Positions 60,011-64,000 of a stretch of 64,000 nt of DNA are shown piece after piece. The stretch lies in the NCBI GenBank assembly GCA_940671915.1, contig CALNVZ010003434.1, positions 1,341,140-1,405,139 of the forward strand, read 5' to 3'. Under the pieces are notes generated by a model. It was not told the DNA's origin and did no database searches. It was given only the letters and a program-made list of their open reading frames with translations. The DNA comes from Paracentrotus lividus (lineage: Eukaryota > Echinodermata > Echinoidea > Camarodonta > Echinidae). How positions within the stretch are numbered: the stretch's first letter is position 1; each line of letters starts with the position of its first letter. The translations under genes were made by a program, and so were the position numbers.

Positions 60011-63000
60011 TCTAGTCTTTCTGGGCATCTAATCTATCTATCTATCTTTGGATAAAGCTTAGTCAAGGTTCACCCACTTTTGGTTGAGGTTATTTACTAG
60101 TGTTACTTACTACGTTGGAGCTTTCTACTTTGAGAAAAATACCCACACGCTATTACTTGTCCTATCATCTGATGCGTATAAACGTGTGTATCGGAGAGAC
60201 TGGTGTGCTTATGTTTTGATTTACTTTGTGTGGAGGATGAAAAATAAGATCATATCCCCCGCCCTCTACACTCCTCTACTCGGGGTAGTAACTTCCTGAA
60301 TTATGCTCCACTAACAAATAGAAGGTTGATAGGCGTGATCTATCCAGTTATCCGTTGAATCTGAGATATATAATGTGAATCTAAATTGACTGTTGATCGT
60401 TTATGACATCTCCGTCGACCCTTGTATGTCTAATGTGCACTACTCATCATGCTCGTATTTGCTGGTCTTTTACCGATCTTTGTCTGATTAGCTCCTTTCC
60501 ATTTAATATAATTGTTCTATGGGATAATGACTTTTCATAAGTGTTTCTCTCGCGTTCATCGACGTCGTTGATATGTAATCTTGTTATTGGATCCCGTTTG
60601 CCTAAGGGCGGACTTTGTCTACACAGTGACTAATGTTCTAGTTTGTAGCTGATGCTGGCATGTTTGTCATAATTGCCGTGATTCGAGGAGTCGCTAGTGG
60701 AGAGTCATGTTATGACATTTGGCTCTGTTCGCTCGTCGACTACACACTACTTCTACTGTGAGAGGGAAACGATTATTCATCTTGTAATTGACGTGTTGTA
60801 GGCGCTACGTTTGGTTTAGTATAGAGAGACAGAGATTTCCAGTAGCGAATGAGTATAGAGATTCGTTTTTTCTCTGGCCTGTGTCTCTCCCCCGTCTCTC
60901 GCTGGGGGCTCCTATTTGCGAGGATACAGGGTGAAAAGAGTAAACGCAGTTTGAAAGGAGGAGGATGAGGAATGGCGGATGGGCAATGAGAGGAGAGAGA
61001 GATTAGTTATATATGGGAGACAAATATATGAGCTAAATAGAGAAAGAGAACTCGTTAAATTATCACGGAGATAGGTTCTTATATGAAGCGAGTGTAACAT
61101 CGGAATTGTTCAGGAGTTCACATCTCACTTCGGGCTTTAGGAAGATGTACGCGCTATTGTGGCTAGTGTGCTGGTTTTTTCTGTGTTGTGTGGTTCTAGC
61201 ATGATCCTCGGATGAGAGAGCCTGTGCCGGCCTCTCAAGTTAAAACGGGCCAGATCTACTATCGTTCCGACAGGCAGCGCAAGTGTTTCCACATCACTAC
61301 TGTGAGTTGCTAGCAAGAGTGTATGTAGAACTGCTTGTCCCTTATATATGCCCGCTTCATAGGTAGAGTGTCCACCACAAAGTCAGGGGCTTATCATGCG
61401 ATCTTGTCGGAGCGGAGCTGCGTCTATCTCTTTTCATGTAATGGAGGATAGGTCTTTCGATTAAACACCTTATCAAAAGAGGGGGCGATTTTGCCGAGTT
61501 GTCCACAACATACGCTCGCTAAAATTCGAGCCGCCTTGCTGCACACCACCTGCAGGGCGTGTGAACTCTCCACTCACCATCGATGGGACAGAAGGGACAA
61601 TTTAGATCATATTTTCATAAGTGGCCCTAACACGCTTACCTGAGAGGGGAGACAGCGCATGCTGGAGTTTAAGGTACTGAGAGTATCAATAGTGATAATA
61701 GTTCATGAAGCAGAAGTGGCGAAGAGTATAGGATCACTCACAAATCAAATGCTCTGCATGACGGTATATGGAATAGTTGTTCTGTGCAGACCACCAACAT
61801 GAAGAGGACCTGACTGTTACTTTGGATATTGGCATAAGTCCCTTCTTTAATAGAACAATACCGAACCGAGATGAGACCTGTAAATGTGATCAGTCCAATT
61901 TCGGTTTATCACCGAATAACTTTATATTATGAATAGTACCTCTCGCTAACTTAAACCATCAACTAATTCACACAACTCGTCGCACTATACTCACACAACA
62001 AAACCACCAACAACAACAACAAACTAAAACACACTTATATCATTATAACTTATCGACCTCAATATTATAGCTAATATGTAATAATGAATGAATGTTAAAC
62101 CATATATATTAAAGTGGTAAAACTGAGTGATTATATAAAAAAGTATAATATGGAGATCTCTCATTATATACAATGCATAAGGACAGTGATGCCTATATAT
62201 ATGGTGACACACAGGCGAGACCTTTAAGAGAGAGAGAGTACTCCAAACCGACCTAAATAGTTCTTGCCCACTTCATTGGCCAATGTAATCATTTTTCGTA
62301 CAGTGTGGGCTGTGTTTGGAGTCAGTGTCACCGGTGTGCTACGGTGAGTAATTGTACGAGAGCCTTCCGATCTTATCATTCATACCATAAGCTTCAGTTT
62401 GAGTATTTATATAATTAATGGTCTGAGCTCTTAATTTTATGATTATGATAGTCACATGTATAGCCGTTATCCATCCACCATAAATCGTTCAATGCGACGA
62501 TAATTAGTAAATTGGTGGGGGGGGGGTTAGAATGGTGAATAATAATTTTATATTTTTTTTGTTACATATTCATATAGGTGTTTCCACGGAAGAGGAGGTT
62601 CCGGTTGGTTCCCGTCCCTTTCGCGTTCGTAAGTGTCCAATAATAGTTCGTATCTATAAAATGTAGGGAGGAGGGACATTAATTACAAAGAGTCTAGTCA
62701 CTAAAAAACTGTAACCACCAATCCGGTTGTTGGAGTGTATAGAAGTTCCGCTCATTTTTGCAAGAAGGTACGGAACAACTATCGACATCTAGCGGTGTTC
62801 AACTCCGATGAGATAATCATTTCGGATAGCAGTCATCACTCGAATAGTAATGCTGTAGTGGTACACCTTACTTCGATTATGAGCGTATTCATGTGGTTTG
62901 CATAGCATTGCACTGTGAATACACGAGAGCGCGAGTCTGCAGGAATTAAGTCACGAGACAAGAAGTCTGCACATGAAGCCAAGAGATGTAAAGGTGACCT

Positions 63001-64000
63001 CCAGCTAAAAGAAGAGAAAGACAACTTGAGAATTTATTTCATAAGTGGTGCGCACTAAAGACACACACGCCAAAATCATTCCCTCATATGTAGCACATCT
63101 AACAATCCACATACCTACTTCCACGAGCCACCACACACATATAAACATACCGACACGCACAATACCCTATCTCATCACACTCCAGCGAGCAACGCTACTA
63201 CGAGCTTACACATCACCACCCTCCAAAGCAGAACCACACCCATCATGAGCACACTACATACACTACTTCCACACAGCCTCAATGCAGATGACACAGTGAC
63301 AATATCACACATTTTTGGGTACACAAAAGCGCGAATCCTCACGTTCACACTTACTCAGCGATGAAACAGTTGATTCAGGGAATTTGACTACGTAGTCCTC
63401 TATCATTACATTCAGTGATTTAGTTGTCTCGCCCTCGCGTTGACCCACACCAGAAATCAATAGGGCGAAATGTATTGTGACTTGCTACTTACAGTTGTGT
63501 GTCGAGCGGTGTGTGTTCATGAGTGCAGTGGTGTGTGAGACGAGAAAATGGGTGGTGAGATTAATGAGTAGTGTACAACAGTATTGCCGTGTTTCAGAGC
63601 GAGTTGTTTTTTACTCCAATTCTACTCAGCTGGCAACGGAGGCAGAGGGAGATACATAGAGACTTCCTGCTTCAACTGAAGATGTTTGTTCATACAGTCA
63701 TGCGTGTCAATAACAATAACTTCAAGCTAAAGGTTCCAGCACTTCTGAGGAGGGATCCTCTAGTGACCATAGACATAAGAGACCATGAAACATTGACAAA
63801 ATAGTTCATAGTCTTCAACAGAGAGACTTTGGTTCACCCAGAGATCTGATTGAGTTACTTTTTGTATCTCAGGTCTTGCGATGATCTGGGATACTAATCC
63901 TCTCTGAGTAGAAATATCAGAGAGCTAAAGATATATCCGAATCACTGGGGGGATATTGAGTGTAGGGTTCCATCATGGAACTCTTAACTTTTGTTTCGGA
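60011..64000. other. Window tail, no supported gene
   Basis: No exon or RNA gene was recognised. 62485-62510 (CAATGCGACGATAATTAG) matches 38720-38740 in unit A, and 63055-63200 is CACACA-rich like 38030-38145, so parts may be very noisy copies of the unit A region. Unusually frequent GAGAGAG and TAGTC interruptions suggest poor base quality. Confidence 0.35.

Noticed and set aside
63660..63720. Resemblance of CAGTCATGCGTGTCAATAAC to 38505 in unit A
   Set aside because: A short match with an order inconsistent with the 62485 match to 38720; cannot be separated from chance by eye.
1..64000. tRNA or rRNA genes
   Set aside because: No A-box/B-box pair with a foldable cloverleaf, and no conserved rRNA block, was seen on either strand.

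Overview
This is animal (eukaryotic) nuclear DNA: AT-rich, intron-containing, dense in microsatellites, minisatellites and inverted-repeat transposons. The recognisable genes are secreted fibrinogen-related domain (FReD) proteins plus the first exon of a C-type lectin. This combination, with the repeat style, suggests a marine invertebrate deuterostome, most likely an echinoderm; that placement is inference. Three gaps of exactly 25 N, and long stretches whose copies differ mainly by single-base indels, suggest a draft assembly gap-filled with uncorrected long reads.

Layout. (1) 1-136 (-): signal-peptide exon of a C-type lectin, running off the left edge. (2) 162-16455 and about 17985-32232 are the two arms of a giant inverted repeat of about 14-16 kb, with a 1.5 kb loop. 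The left arm holds an intact FReD gene end (exons at 15137-15384 and 16113-16374, continuing into the loop at 16841-16977 and 17357-17635). The right arm holds indel-broken mirror copies. Both arms carry a TIR DNA transposon with a foldback-like element nested in it. The left arm alone has a 5'-truncated LINE. (3) 32258-33700 repeats the loop almost exactly. Upstream of it, on the minus strand, lie a TATA box and a signal-peptide exon (37408-37441), so this looks like the 5' half of the same FReD gene. Removing about 16470-32257 would give one continuous gene, and its five exons total 960 nt in frame. (4) 33700-37780 holds nested TIR elements. (5) 38178-45199 is a tandem duplication (two units of about 3.5 kb), each unit carrying the last two FReD exons intact. 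(6) 45400-50285 is a nested set of GC-rich minisatellites in inverted pairs. (7) 50480-51241 is a badly degraded copy of the stalk and FReD-N exons. (8) 51.3-64 kb has no gene I can support; it looks like noisy or decayed repeat sequence.

How the genes work together: the FReD genes share one design, a short signal peptide, a Thr/Ser-rich 7-residue-repeat stalk, then a FReD split over three exons. Secreted FReD and C-type lectin proteins are classic invertebrate recognition lectins, so a small innate-immune lectin cluster is a reasonable reading, but no binding specificity can be read from this sequence. The most notable biological signals are copy-number and length variation among the FReD copies, duplicated 3' exon pairs that could serve as alternative ends, and two or three unrelated foldback-like elements whose arms are palindromic minisatellite arrays.
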